Virus record (IMG/VR): IMGVR_UViG_3300036791_000432
Location: 1 to 26,415 of that record
From: a virus
Strand: one strand, 5' to 3'
DNA length: 26,415 bases
The notes under the pieces are model-generated. The model was not told where the DNA came from and ran no database searches. It saw nothing but the letters and a program-made list of their open reading frames with translations. Below are positions 20,001 through 26,415 of this stretch, piece after piece (position 1 is the stretch's first letter; the number at the start of each line of letters is the position of its first letter). The position numbers and the translations under genes are program-made.

Positions 20001-20050
20001 GGGAGTGGCGCTCGAACAAACGGGACCCGTAATCCCCTGTTCGCGCTACC
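20001..20050 (+). promoter_or_regulatory. Structured leader before the major capsid gene
   Basis: The 131-base gap 19938-20068 is the largest inside the head genes. GTGGCG (20005-20010) plus CGAACA (20013-20018) pair with TGTTCG (20038-20043) plus CGCTAC (20044-20049), and the loop holds the hairpin ACGGG-A-CCCGT (20020-20030). The stem ends just before AAGGAGG (20053-20059) and ATG 20069. It may stabilise capsid mRNA or end upstream transcripts; no promoter was firmly recognised. Confidence 0.55.
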
Positions 20051-20068
20051 CGAAGGAGGAACCCAGCA

Positions 20069-21268
20069 ATGGGCGCATCTGATCAAATGCTCGCCCGCTA
20101 CGTCGCGGAGATCGAGGAACGACAGCAATTCATCGACGGGCTCGTGACGGCCGCCGGCGACGGCGACCTGACACCCGAGACGGCGGAGCTCGTCACCGAG
20201 GCTCGGAAACGGATGGAGACCGTTGAGAAGATGATGGCGCCGTTGGAGGAGGCCGGCAGGATCAGCGGCGACTCAGCGAAACGGGTCGCCGAGATCGCCA
20301 GGCGGATCGGCGACAAGCCGCACAAGCCGACCGAGGTCGAGTACCGCTCCGCCGGCGACTACGCACTCGATCTGTGGCGGTCAGGGCTCGGCGACAGCGA
20401 GTCGAAGCAGCGCCTCGACATCTACAACCGCGCCGCCTCCCACCAGACGACCACCGACAGCCCCGGCCTGATCCCCTCGCCGATCCTCGGTCCCGTCGTC
20501 GACTTCATCGACTCCAACAGGCCCTTGGTGAACGCGCTCGGGCCGCGGCAGCTGCCGGGGCAGAACTGGTCGAGGCCGAAGGTGACCGTCCACACGACGG
20601 TGGGGTTGCAGTCGGCAGAGAAGGCGGAGCTGACCAGCCAGAAGATGACGATCACGAAGCTCGCCGCGACCGCCGCAACTTATGGCGGTTACGTCAACGT
20701 CTCGAGGCAAAGCATCGACTTCACGCAGCCCGGTGTCATGGACATCGTGATCTCCGACCTCGCGGGGCAGTACGCGATCCAGACTGAATCCGCGGCTGCG
20801 ACAGCGTTCGCTGCAGCCGCCACCGCTGGCACGACGCTCCCGACCGGGCCGAACACCGCCAGCGACGTCGCTAACGCGTTGTGGGCCGCAGCCGCGGCGA
20901 TCTACACCGGTGTCAAGGGCGCCGGCACCGTGTTCGCGGTCATTCCGCCCGGCCTCCTCGCGCAGTGGGGCGGCATGTTCCCGCCGGTGAACCCGTTCAA
21001 CGCGCAGTCGCCGGGCTTCAACGCCGGCAACTTCGGGAGCGGCCTGATGGGGCAGATCGCCGGGATCCCGGTGTACGTGTCCGCGGCGGTCACCGCGAAC
21101 ACCGGGCTCGTGCTCAGCAGCGCAGCCGCCGAGGTGTACGAAGAGCGGATCGGCTCGCTGCAGGTCGTCGAACCCAGTGTGCTCGGTGTCCAGGTCGCCT
21201 ACGCGGGCTACTTCACCCCACTGGTGATCGAGCCGCTCGGGATCATCAAGATCGTGAAGACGCCGTGA
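20069..21268 (+). CDS. Major capsid protein (HK97 fold, with N-terminal helical scaffold segment)
   Basis: A 399-residue protein. The first ~100 residues are charged, coiled-coil helix (YVAEIEERQQFIDGLVTAAG; RKRMETVEKMMAPLEEAG), as in capsid proteins with a built-in scaffolding delta domain cut off by the protease; no separate scaffold gene is present. The remainder has HK97-fold landmarks: PSPILGPVVDFIDSNRPLVN, the E-loop-like segment, the strand GGYVNVSRQSIDFTQP, and AGIPVYVSAAV near the C-terminus. AAGGAGG nine bases upstream of ATG is the strongest ribosome site among the head genes, in keeping with high expression. Confidence 0.92.
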   Translation: MGASDQMLARYVAEIEERQQFIDGLVTAAGDGDLTPETAELVTEARKRMETVEKMMAPLEEAGRISGDSAKRVAEIARRIGDKPHKPTEVEYRSAGDYALDLWRSGLGDSESKQRLDIYNRAASHQTTTDSPGLIPSPILGPVVDFIDSNRPLVNALGPRQLPGQNWSRPKVTVHTTVGLQSAEKAELTSQKMTITKLAATAATYGGYVNVSRQSIDFTQPGVMDIVISDLAGQYAIQTESAAATAFAAAATAGTTLPTGPNTASDVANALWAAAAAIYTGVKGAGTVFAVIPPGLLAQWGGMFPPVNPFNAQSPGFNAGNFGSGLMGQIAGIPVYVSAAVTANTGLVLSSAAAEVYEERIGSLQVVEPSVLGVQVAYAGYFTPLVIEPLGIIKIVKTP

Positions 21269-21549
21269 GCGAGACCGAGACGGTCGCGGAGCCCGGCGGC
21301 ACGATCTGGGACGACCCGAACCAGCAGGTTGTCCGTGAGGACCAGTCGCCGTCGTGGGAGCAAGGCACCGGGGCCGGCGGCAGCCCTGACCCGCAGGAGC
21401 TCGTTGCCGACGAGGAGGCCGGCTACGTGACGTTGGACGAGATGACGAAACAGCAGCTCCTCGAGTACGCGCAGTCGAAGGGCTACTCGCCGGCGAACGC
21501 AGCAATGTCGAAGGACGAGATCCGCGCCACCATCGACACGAACGAGTAA
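21265..21549 (+). CDS. Small acidic protein with SAP/LEM-like C-terminus
   Basis: A 94-residue protein starting at GTG 21265, overlapping the capsid stop (GTGA). The N-terminal half is disordered and acidic (SETETVAEP). The C-terminal segment LDEMTKQQLLEYAQSKGYSP followed by MSKDEIRATI resembles the short helix-extended-helix SAP/HeH/Rho-N folds found in proteins downstream of phage capsids. It may be a head decoration or a head-tail joining component. Function not proven. Confidence 0.7.
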   Translation: MSETETVAEPGGTIWDDPNQQVVREDQSPSWEQGTGAGGSPDPQELVADEEAGYVTLDEMTKQQLLEYAQSKGYSPANAAMSKDEIRATIDTNE

Positions 21550-21552
21550 CGG

Positions 21553-21900
21553 ATGCCGTACGCGACCGCCGCCGACCTGCAACGCGTCCTCGCCAAGCCG
21601 GCGCCGACAGCGTTGGAGGCCGACGCGATGGATCGCGTCCTGAACGAGGGCGCCAGGGAGATCGACTGGGAGCTCAGCTACGACACCGTCGACAACCCGG
21701 CGCCCACGACAGGCCCCGACTTCGACCTGCTTGAGGAGGTCAACCTCTCGAGGGCGGTCGAGTTGTGGAACATGGAGTTCCGGCCGTTCTTGCTCGTCCC
21801 TGTCGGGCCTGACCAGGTGCCGGTCATGGGTGCGCAGGACAGCTGGGCCCGGCACGCGTTCCGGCTCCGCCCGCTGAAAACGATGTTCCCGGTCGGATGA
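21553..21900 (+). CDS. Head-tail connector/adaptor (gp6-like)
   Basis: A 115-residue protein starting at ATG 21553. It begins PYATAADLQRVLAKP, the typical start of connector proteins of the HK97 gp6/SPP1 gp15 class, and has helices carrying AMDRVLNEGAREIDWEL and LSRAVELW. It attaches below the portal. The position after capsid and before a tail-completion gene supports this. The stop overlaps the next ATG. Confidence 0.78.
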   Translation: MPYATAADLQRVLAKPAPTALEADAMDRVLNEGAREIDWELSYDTVDNPAPTTGPDFDLLEEVNLSRAVELWNMEFRPFLLVPVGPDQVPVMGAQDSWARHAFRLRPLKTMFPVG

Positions 21901-22295
21901 GCGTCCAGGATGTTCCCGCCGACATCGCAGCCGCCCTGCAACCGCTCATCGTCGAGGTGCCCGAGCTCCAGATCATCCCGGGCTGGAATACCGATGTCAC
22001 ACCGCCGGCGATCGACGTGTTCCCTTCGACACCGTTCCAGGTCGGTGCCGGGTTCGGTGTCCGCAGCAAACGCACCTACTGGACCGTGCGCGCGCTCGTC
22101 AGCACCGCAGACCCGAACGCCGGACAGACGCTGCTGCTCCGCTTGCTCGACCCCGACGACCCCGCCTCCGTCGAGGCCGCGCTCGCCGAGATCGAGGCTG
22201 TCGTCGATGACAGCTCGAGCGTGTCGGGGTTCCAGACGTTCACCGACCACCCCGAGTGGCTCGGCTGCCAATGGACCGTAGGAGTGTTCACATGA
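21897..22295 (+). CDS. Tail-completion/tail terminator-like protein
   Basis: A 132-residue protein from ATG 21897. It has alternating strands and helices with IDVFPSTPFQVGAGF, TYWTVRALVSTADPNAGQTL and an acidic loop before FQTFTDHPEWLGCQWTVGVF, consistent with the alpha/beta fold of tail terminators and neck proteins that cap the tail tube. Gene order (connector, this gene, tail tube) fits. Assignment is mainly by position and length. Confidence 0.62.
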   Translation: MSVQDVPADIAAALQPLIVEVPELQIIPGWNTDVTPPAIDVFPSTPFQVGAGFGVRSKRTYWTVRALVSTADPNAGQTLLLRLLDPDDPASVEAALAEIEAVVDDSSSVSGFQTFTDHPEWLGCQWTVGVFT

Positions 22296-22480
22296 CCAAA
22301 TACACGGTGTCCGGGCCGACCGCGTTCATGGGTCACGCCCCGGGCGAAACGTTCGACGCCGACCTCGACGACGCCCTCGAAGCCAGGGCATTGGATCGCG
22401 GCTCGATCAAGAAAACAACCAGGAAGAAGGAGGACGGCGATGCCGAAACGGATCGCGCTACAAGACCAGATCACGGTTGA
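22292..22480 (+). CDS. Small protein overlapping the tail tube gene
   Basis: A 62-residue protein from ATG 22292. The N-terminal half (YTVSGPTAFMGHAPGETFDA) looks like a short beta-motif that recurs in small proteins at this position in actinophages; the C-terminus is basic then acidic (KKTTRKKEDGDAETD). The last 41 bases overlap the tail tube gene and contain its ribosome site. Function unknown. Confidence 0.6.
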   Translation: MTKYTVSGPTAFMGHAPGETFDADLDDALEARALDRGSIKKTTRKKEDGDAETDRATRPDHG

Positions 22481-22859
22481 CTCGGTAGACCTGTCCGACT
22501 TCGCTCGGTCGGTCACGTCCGTGTCGTCGCACGCACAGATCGACGTTTCCGGGTTCAACCCGGCCGGCACCAGCGAGTATCTCGCCGGCGCGACGACACA
22601 GTCGGTCACGGTCGAGTTCTACGGCGCCTACGGGACCGGGGAGACCCACGCGACGCTCGAGCCGCTCCACGCGGCCCGCACCGTGACGTCGTTCGAGTGG
22701 CAGCCCGTGCCCGGCCCGATCGGCCCGACGGCGCCGGCGTTGAAAGGCAACGTGATGATTTACGACTACGGCCCCGGAGCGACCCGCGGCGCCGAGGACG
22801 CCTACCAGGTGACGTTCATGCCGGCCGACGCCGCAGGGCTCACCTGGGTGACCGCCTAG
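22440..22859 (+). CDS. Major tail protein (tail tube), short form
   Basis: A 139-residue protein from ATG 22440, with AAGAAGGAGG upstream. The sequence DQITVDSVDLSDFARSVTSV, ATTQSVTVEFYGAYGTGET and AYQVTFMPADAAGLTWVT has the strand order of tail-tube proteins. It lies directly before the frameshifted chaperone gene, where the tube gene always sits. It is at the short end for the family and has no Ig-like add-on domain. Confidence 0.8.
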   Translation: MPKRIALQDQITVDSVDLSDFARSVTSVSSHAQIDVSGFNPAGTSEYLAGATTQSVTVEFYGAYGTGETHATLEPLHAARTVTSFEWQPVPGPIGPTAPALKGNVMIYDYGPGATRGAEDAYQVTFMPADAAGLTWVTA

Positions 22860-23324
22860 ATGGACTGGATCGTCCTCGAAGGCGTCAAGCCGTGGGACGG
22901 ACGGTACGAGTTCGACATCGTCGCCCGCGAACTGACCCGTCGCGAATGGGGCTGGATCAAACGCTTGCCGGGCTACCTCCCGTTGACGATCGAGGACGGT
23001 CTACGGGGCGCCGATCCCGAGTTGTTCGCGGTGTTCGGCGCCATCGCGTTACGGCGTGCCGGCAGGATCCAGCAGGACGAGGTACCCGAGATCTACGAGC
23101 GGCTCCTCGACGCCCCCGCCGGCAGCACCATCCGCCTCGAGGGCGACACGGTCGACACTGACGAGGGTGATGCCGGCCCTCCTCCCGCAAGCAGCAGCGG
23201 GAACGGGAGCTCTTTTGGGAGCGATTCACCGACGAGCTCGGAGACCTCGGAGTCGATCCCGCCCAGTCCTGGGATCCCCGCCTTGGCTACTTCAACGTCA
23301 CCCCCGAAACAGTGGGGGACCTAA
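22860..23324 (+). CDS. Tail assembly chaperone, unshifted product (gpG-like)
   Basis: A 154-residue product that starts right after the tail tube stop. Residues 1-100 (MDWIVLEGVKPWDGRYEFDI, ELTRREWGWIKRLPGYLP, EVPEIYERLLDAP) are helical and typical of tail assembly chaperones that coat the tape measure. After about residue 106 the frame turns to Ser/Pro-rich sequence with poor character, because the second product continues in the -1 frame. The long fusion would be about 176 residues. Confidence 0.82.
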   Translation: MDWIVLEGVKPWDGRYEFDIVARELTRREWGWIKRLPGYLPLTIEDGLRGADPELFAVFGAIALRRAGRIQQDEVPEIYERLLDAPAGSTIRLEGDTVDTDEGDAGPPPASSSGNGSSFGSDSPTSSETSESIPPSPGIPALATSTSPPKQWGT

Positions 23325-23389
23325 CACCCTCACAGCTGATTGGCTGCATCGACTGGTTCCAGGCGATCCACGGGACCGGCGATGGCTGA
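23171..23389 (+). CDS. Tail assembly chaperone, -1 frame extension (gpT-like)
   Basis: In the -1 frame relative to 22860, a continuous protein-like sequence runs to TGA 23387-23389: RKQQRERELFWERFTDELGD, VDPAQSWDPRLGYFN, SQLIGCIDWFQAIHG. The -1 frame is closed by TGA at 23168-23170, so slippage must occur after it and before the extension starts near 23187. The only Pro codon able to re-pair is CCT 23178-23180 (preceded by C). No start codon serves this frame, so it is a ribosomal frameshift product. Confidence 0.75.
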   Translation, partial: CRPSSRKQQRERELFWERFTDELGDLGVDPAQSWDPRLGYFNVTPETVGDLTPSQLIGCIDWFQAIHGTGDG

Positions 23390-23786
23390 GCCCGGCCCCG
23401 CTGTCGTCGTCAAAGGGATGGCCGAGTTCCAGCGTGCCCTCGCGCACGCGGACCGCTCGAGCCGCCTGGGTGTCCGGCGCGAGCTCCGAGACATCGCCCG
23501 CCCCATCGCCAACGACGCCCAGCAGCTCGCGCTCGGAACCATCACAGGGATGGCGGCGTCGCCGAAATGGGCTGGGATGAGGATCGGTGTCACCCGCAAA
23601 CTCGTGTACGTCGCGCCACGGCAGAAAGGTGCCCGCGGGAAAGGCCCACGCGCACGCCCCAACCTGGCCGACCTGATGATGTCCAGGGCCATGGAACCAG
23701 CCCTGGAACGCCACAGGGGCGAGCTCGAAACGAACGTCGAACGGATGCTCGACCGGGTCGCGGACGGGTTCAACCATGGCACGTAA
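23382..23786 (+). CDS. HK97 gp10-like head-tail/tail protein
   Basis: A 134-residue basic protein from ATG 23382, whose start overlaps the chaperone extension stop. VVVKGMAEFQRALAHADRSS, ARPIANDAQQLA, SPKWAGMRIGVTRKLVYVAP and a helical C-terminus (LMMSRAMEPALERHRGELET) follow the pattern of HK97 gp10/minor tail Z-like proteins that join tail to head. Usually this gene lies before the tail tube; here it is between chaperone and tape measure. The end overlaps the tape measure start by 11 bases. Confidence 0.68.
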   Translation: MAEPGPAVVVKGMAEFQRALAHADRSSRLGVRRELRDIARPIANDAQQLALGTITGMAASPKWAGMRIGVTRKLVYVAPRQKGARGKGPRARPNLADLMMSRAMEPALERHRGELETNVERMLDRVADGFNHGT

Positions 23787-25953
23787 GCTCATCGTCGAGG
23801 TCGTCGGTGAGACCGCCGGGCTGTCACGCGCGTTCAGCAAAGCCTCGAGCGACGCGACCAGCTTCCAGGGCAAGATCGAGCACACCTTCCGGAACGTCGG
23901 CCGCAACATCGCCTTCGGTGTCACCGCGCTCGTCGGTGCCGGCGGTCTCAGCGAAGCGTTTACGACCACGATCAAAGCCGCCCAGGACGCCGCGGTCGCG
24001 CAGAAGTCGCTCGCCGCGCAAATGAAAACGAGCGGGGAGTCGTTCCAGCAGAACAAAGCCCGGATCGATGCGGCCGAACAGTCGATGGCGAAGTACGGGT
24101 TTACGAGCGAAGACTCGGCGCGCGGGCTCACGACGCTCGACCGCGCGACCGGGAACATCACGAAGGCGTTCCAGCTCCAGGGTGTCGCCGCGAACGTCGC
24201 CAGGGCACGGAACCTCACCCTTTCGCAGGCTGCGCTGATCCTCGGCAAAGCCTACGACGGCAACACCACCTCGCTGAAACGATTGGGGATCGAGCTTCCG
24301 AAAGGCACCAAGGGGATGCAGGCGATCTACCTCGTCGCGCAGAAGTTCGCCGGGCAGGCGGCCGCGAACACGACCGCGTACGAGAAGTTCTCGACGACTC
24401 TCCACGACACCGAGGTGATCATCGGGACAGCCCTGCTGCCGACCGTGAACAAGTACCTCGACGCGGCGGCCAAGTGGCTCGACAACCTCAACCGCTCCGG
24501 GAAGCTGCAACAGGATGTCAACACGGCGATGAAAGACGCTGTTGCCGCGTTCCAGGCGGTCAAGGACATCGTGACGCCCCTCGTGCAGGCGTTCAAGGAT
24601 CTCGGTGACGCTGTCGGCGGCACCAAGAACGAGGTGAAACTCCTGATCGCCGCGTTCGCCGCGTTCAAGACCGCAAGCTTCCTCGAGTCAATCGGTCTCG
24701 TCTCTGCCGGCGTCGGACGGATCGGAACAAACGCCGAAACGTCGGCTGGCAAGGTCACGGGACTCCGGAGCTCGCTAGGCCGACTTGCGGGCACGACGTT
24801 CGTGGTTCCGATCGCGTTGGAGATCCGGACGGTACTCGACAAGAGCAGCACCTTCCAACGCATCAAGAAAGGCCTTGGCCCGGCCGGGTTCATCCTGAGC
24901 GGCCCGGGTGACATCTACAACATCCTGAAAACGGCTATCGGGAACGTCACCAGCTACATCGGCGGCTCTGGTGCAAACGCACCAGGAGGACTTCAGGGAA
25001 GCCTCTTCGCCGGCAAGACGCTTGTGAGGCCTGGCGCGCCGGGCGGCACGCTCGGGCTACCCACCGGCGTGAGCGGTAGCGGTGGCGTGAACACCCCTCT
25101 GAACGCGTACCAGCGGCTCCAGGTCTCGCTCGCCGCCGACCCCAACAACATCAGCCTGTTGCAGCAGCAGGCTGCACGTGACCGTTCAGCGATCGCGTTC
25201 GCGCAGAAACTGAAAGGGCGCGGTGTGCTCGAAGGGCAGAAGTTCGTCGACACCGTCGGCAAGTACTACAACGACCTCACCTCGACCCTCGGGCAGATCC
25301 AGTCGATCCAGGATGCGGCTGCCGCGCTAACGAAAGCGGCGCGCGACAAGGCCGCTGCCGCTGCGAAGAAACGCGTTCAGGACGCGCTCGCGTTCGCGAA
25401 AAAGGAGAAGGCGATCGAGGACGCCGAAGACAAAGCGGTCCGCGACCAGAACGCCCGGATCGCGAAGCGCGCCGCCGACGTGCTCGCAGCCGCGCGCAAG
25501 CGGCACGCCCGCGACGTGATCGAGCTGCCGGGGTTCCGTCTCGGCCCGATCACGCGTGTACAGGCGGGCACGATCGGGATCCAGCAGTTCACCGAACCGA
25601 TCGGGTTGCAGCTCGCCGAGGCCCGCGCGGGCGCGCTCGGGCAACCGTTACGGCCGATCCTCGTCAAGATGCGGGCCGCCGCCCGCGCTGCCCTGAAGGC
25701 CGGGAACCTCTCTATCCAGGCGCAGATCGAGGCGTGGAACGAGATCACCAGCATCAACCAGCAGCTGACGAAATCAGCGAAGGGGTTCACCAACGACATC
25801 GCCCAGGCGAAGCCCTACTCACTGACCCGCGGCGGCGGCGTCGTCATCAACGGCGGCGTCCACCTCCACGGCGTGCAGGACATGACCCAGCTCGAGAACC
25901 AATTGGAGGCCCGGGCGAAGGCACGGCCGAAGGTTCGCCGCGGGGCGCGGTAG
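23776..25953 (+). CDS. Tape measure protein
   Basis: A 725-residue protein that sets tail length and is injected with the DNA. It has long helical stretches, including an Ala/Lys-rich coiled segment (KAARDKAAAAAKKRVQDALA) and hydrophobic spans near 44-62 (NIAFGVTALVGAGGLSEAF) and around 295-320. The region AEQSMAKYGFTSEDSARGLT and KAYDGNTTSLKRLGIELPKG is typical of tape measures of actinophages and Gram-positive phages. No lytic transglycosylase or peptidase domain was seen. By the usual rule of about 1.5 angstrom per residue the tail would be near 100-110 nm. Confidence 0.92.
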   Translation: MARKLIVEVVGETAGLSRAFSKASSDATSFQGKIEHTFRNVGRNIAFGVTALVGAGGLSEAFTTTIKAAQDAAVAQKSLAAQMKTSGESFQQNKARIDAAEQSMAKYGFTSEDSARGLTTLDRATGNITKAFQLQGVAANVARARNLTLSQAALILGKAYDGNTTSLKRLGIELPKGTKGMQAIYLVAQKFAGQAAANTTAYEKFSTTLHDTEVIIGTALLPTVNKYLDAAAKWLDNLNRSGKLQQDVNTAMKDAVAAFQAVKDIVTPLVQAFKDLGDAVGGTKNEVKLLIAAFAAFKTASFLESIGLVSAGVGRIGTNAETSAGKVTGLRSSLGRLAGTTFVVPIALEIRTVLDKSSTFQRIKKGLGPAGFILSGPGDIYNILKTAIGNVTSYIGGSGANAPGGLQGSLFAGKTLVRPGAPGGTLGLPTGVSGSGGVNTPLNAYQRLQVSLAADPNNISLLQQQAARDRSAIAFAQKLKGRGVLEGQKFVDTVGKYYNDLTSTLGQIQSIQDAAAALTKAARDKAAAAAKKRVQDALAFAKKEKAIEDAEDKAVRDQNARIAKRAADVLAAARKRHARDVIELPGFRLGPITRVQAGTIGIQQFTEPIGLQLAEARAGALGQPLRPILVKMRAAARAALKAGNLSIQAQIEAWNEITSINQQLTKSAKGFTNDIAQAKPYSLTRGGGVVINGGVHLHGVQDMTQLENQLEARAKARPKVRRGAR

Positions 25954-26415
25954 GTGCCGATCCCCGTCGCACCGGCCGGCCGGTTCCTGGTCGCGTTCGA
26001 CACCGCCGGCACCGGGCCGTTCACGTGGGACCCCGTGTGGACTCGGCTGGACAGCACACCCAACCTGGTGACGAGCTACCAGATCGACCGTGGCCGCCAG
26101 TACGAGCTCGACCGCACAGACGTCGGCCGCGCAACCGTGGCGATCGCCGACACCGACGGGATCCTCGACCCAACGAACCCCGACGGCCCGTACTACACCA
26201 AGCTCGAGCCGCTGCTGCAGGCGATGATCGGCCGCTACAACCCGGTCGACGCGACGTGGTACACCCGCTACCGCGGGTTCATCGAGGATTACGACTACGC
26301 GTTCGACCCGTCGCAGATGGTGAACCGTCTCACCATCACGTTGGTCGACTTGTTCGAGATGGTGTCCGGGATCGAGATGCACGACAAGAACCCCGACGGG
26401 ACCGCCTACTTCAGC
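25954..26415 (+). CDS. Minor tail protein (tail hub/tip), N-terminal part; continues at base 1
   Basis: GTG 25954 follows the tape measure stop directly. The frame runs off the window after 154 codons and is the same frame, with the same sequence, as base 1 onwards; the full gene is 25954-26244 joined to 1-1152. The N-terminus (MPIPVAPAGRFLVAFDTAGT, then YELDRTDVGRATVAIADTDG) matches actinophage minor tail proteins encoded after the tape measure. There is no separate distal tail (Dit) gene, so this protein probably serves as combined hub. Confidence 0.82.
   Translation, partial: MPIPVAPAGRFLVAFDTAGTGPFTWDPVWTRLDSTPNLVTSYQIDRGRQYELDRTDVGRATVAIADTDGILDPTNPDGPYYTKLEPLLQAMIGRYNPVDATWYTRYRGFIEDYDYAFDPSQMVNRLTITLVDLFEMVSGIEMHDKNPDGTAYFS
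26245..26415 (+). repeat. Terminal redundancy, right copy
   Basis: Matches 1-171 with 126 exact bases at its right end. Closing the contig here gives a genome unit of about 26,244 bp with an intact minor tail gene. Confidence 0.95.

Overview
The window looks like one complete, circularly closed genome of a small temperate tailed phage (siphovirus) of a GC-rich, actinobacterial-type host. Bases 46-171 are repeated exactly at 26290-26415. The reading frame that runs off the right end (from 25954) continues in frame at base 1, so one genome unit is about 26,244 bp and the minor tail gene spans the contig junction. Host assignment is inference from the GC-rich codon use and from resemblance to actinophage families (RPF-like wall enzyme, TPPY/SPPY methyltransferases, CHAP lysin with PG-binding domain, HNH-TerL fusion).

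Layout. (i) 25954->1152: tail hub. 1149-4144: two collagen-stemmed fibres, a LamG/jelly-roll-like surface protein and a small repeat protein. 4144-5340: CHAP endolysin and holin, separated by a relic of a second lysin C-terminus. (ii) 5346-6101, minus strand: a compact presumed lysogeny/immunity cluster (small helical protein, membrane protein, HTH regulator), with a divergent regulatory region at 6102-6345. (iii) 6346-7976: tyrosine integrase and a zinc-ribbon protein, followed by a 310-bp palindrome-rich non-coding stretch. (iv) 8287-15727: early operon of overlapping genes holding two orphan-type DNA methyltransferases, an RPF/transglycosylase-like secreted protein, a RecT-like annealase, a replication-initiator-like protein with an origin-like sequence inside it, a PD-(D/E)XK resolvase-like nuclease and many small genes. 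(v) 15843-16215: three tiny acidic or membrane ORFs. (vi) 16319-25953: packaging, head and tail genes: HNH-terminase fusion, portal, S78-type protease, HK97-fold capsid protein, connectors, tail tube, frameshifted tail-assembly chaperone, tape measure.

How it works together. Nearly all genes on the plus strand overlap by 1-4 bases (ATGA, GTGA or TGATG), implying long translationally coupled operons. The phage has no polymerase or helicase of its own and would rely on the host replisome, recruited by the 14567 gene, with RecT-like and resolvase-like functions for recombination. Packaging appears to use a single HNH-TerL polypeptide; no small terminase was seen. Most notable: the HNH-TerL fusion with a perfect hairpin inside it, the relic lysin tail, an apparent AUC-initiated secreted muralytic protein, an internally deleted methylase-like protein, the structured region at 8073-8284 that shares an 18-bp repeat with the initiator gene, and several repeats at gene junctions that look like module-exchange scars. 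No tRNA, rRNA, CRISPR array or insertion sequence was recognised.
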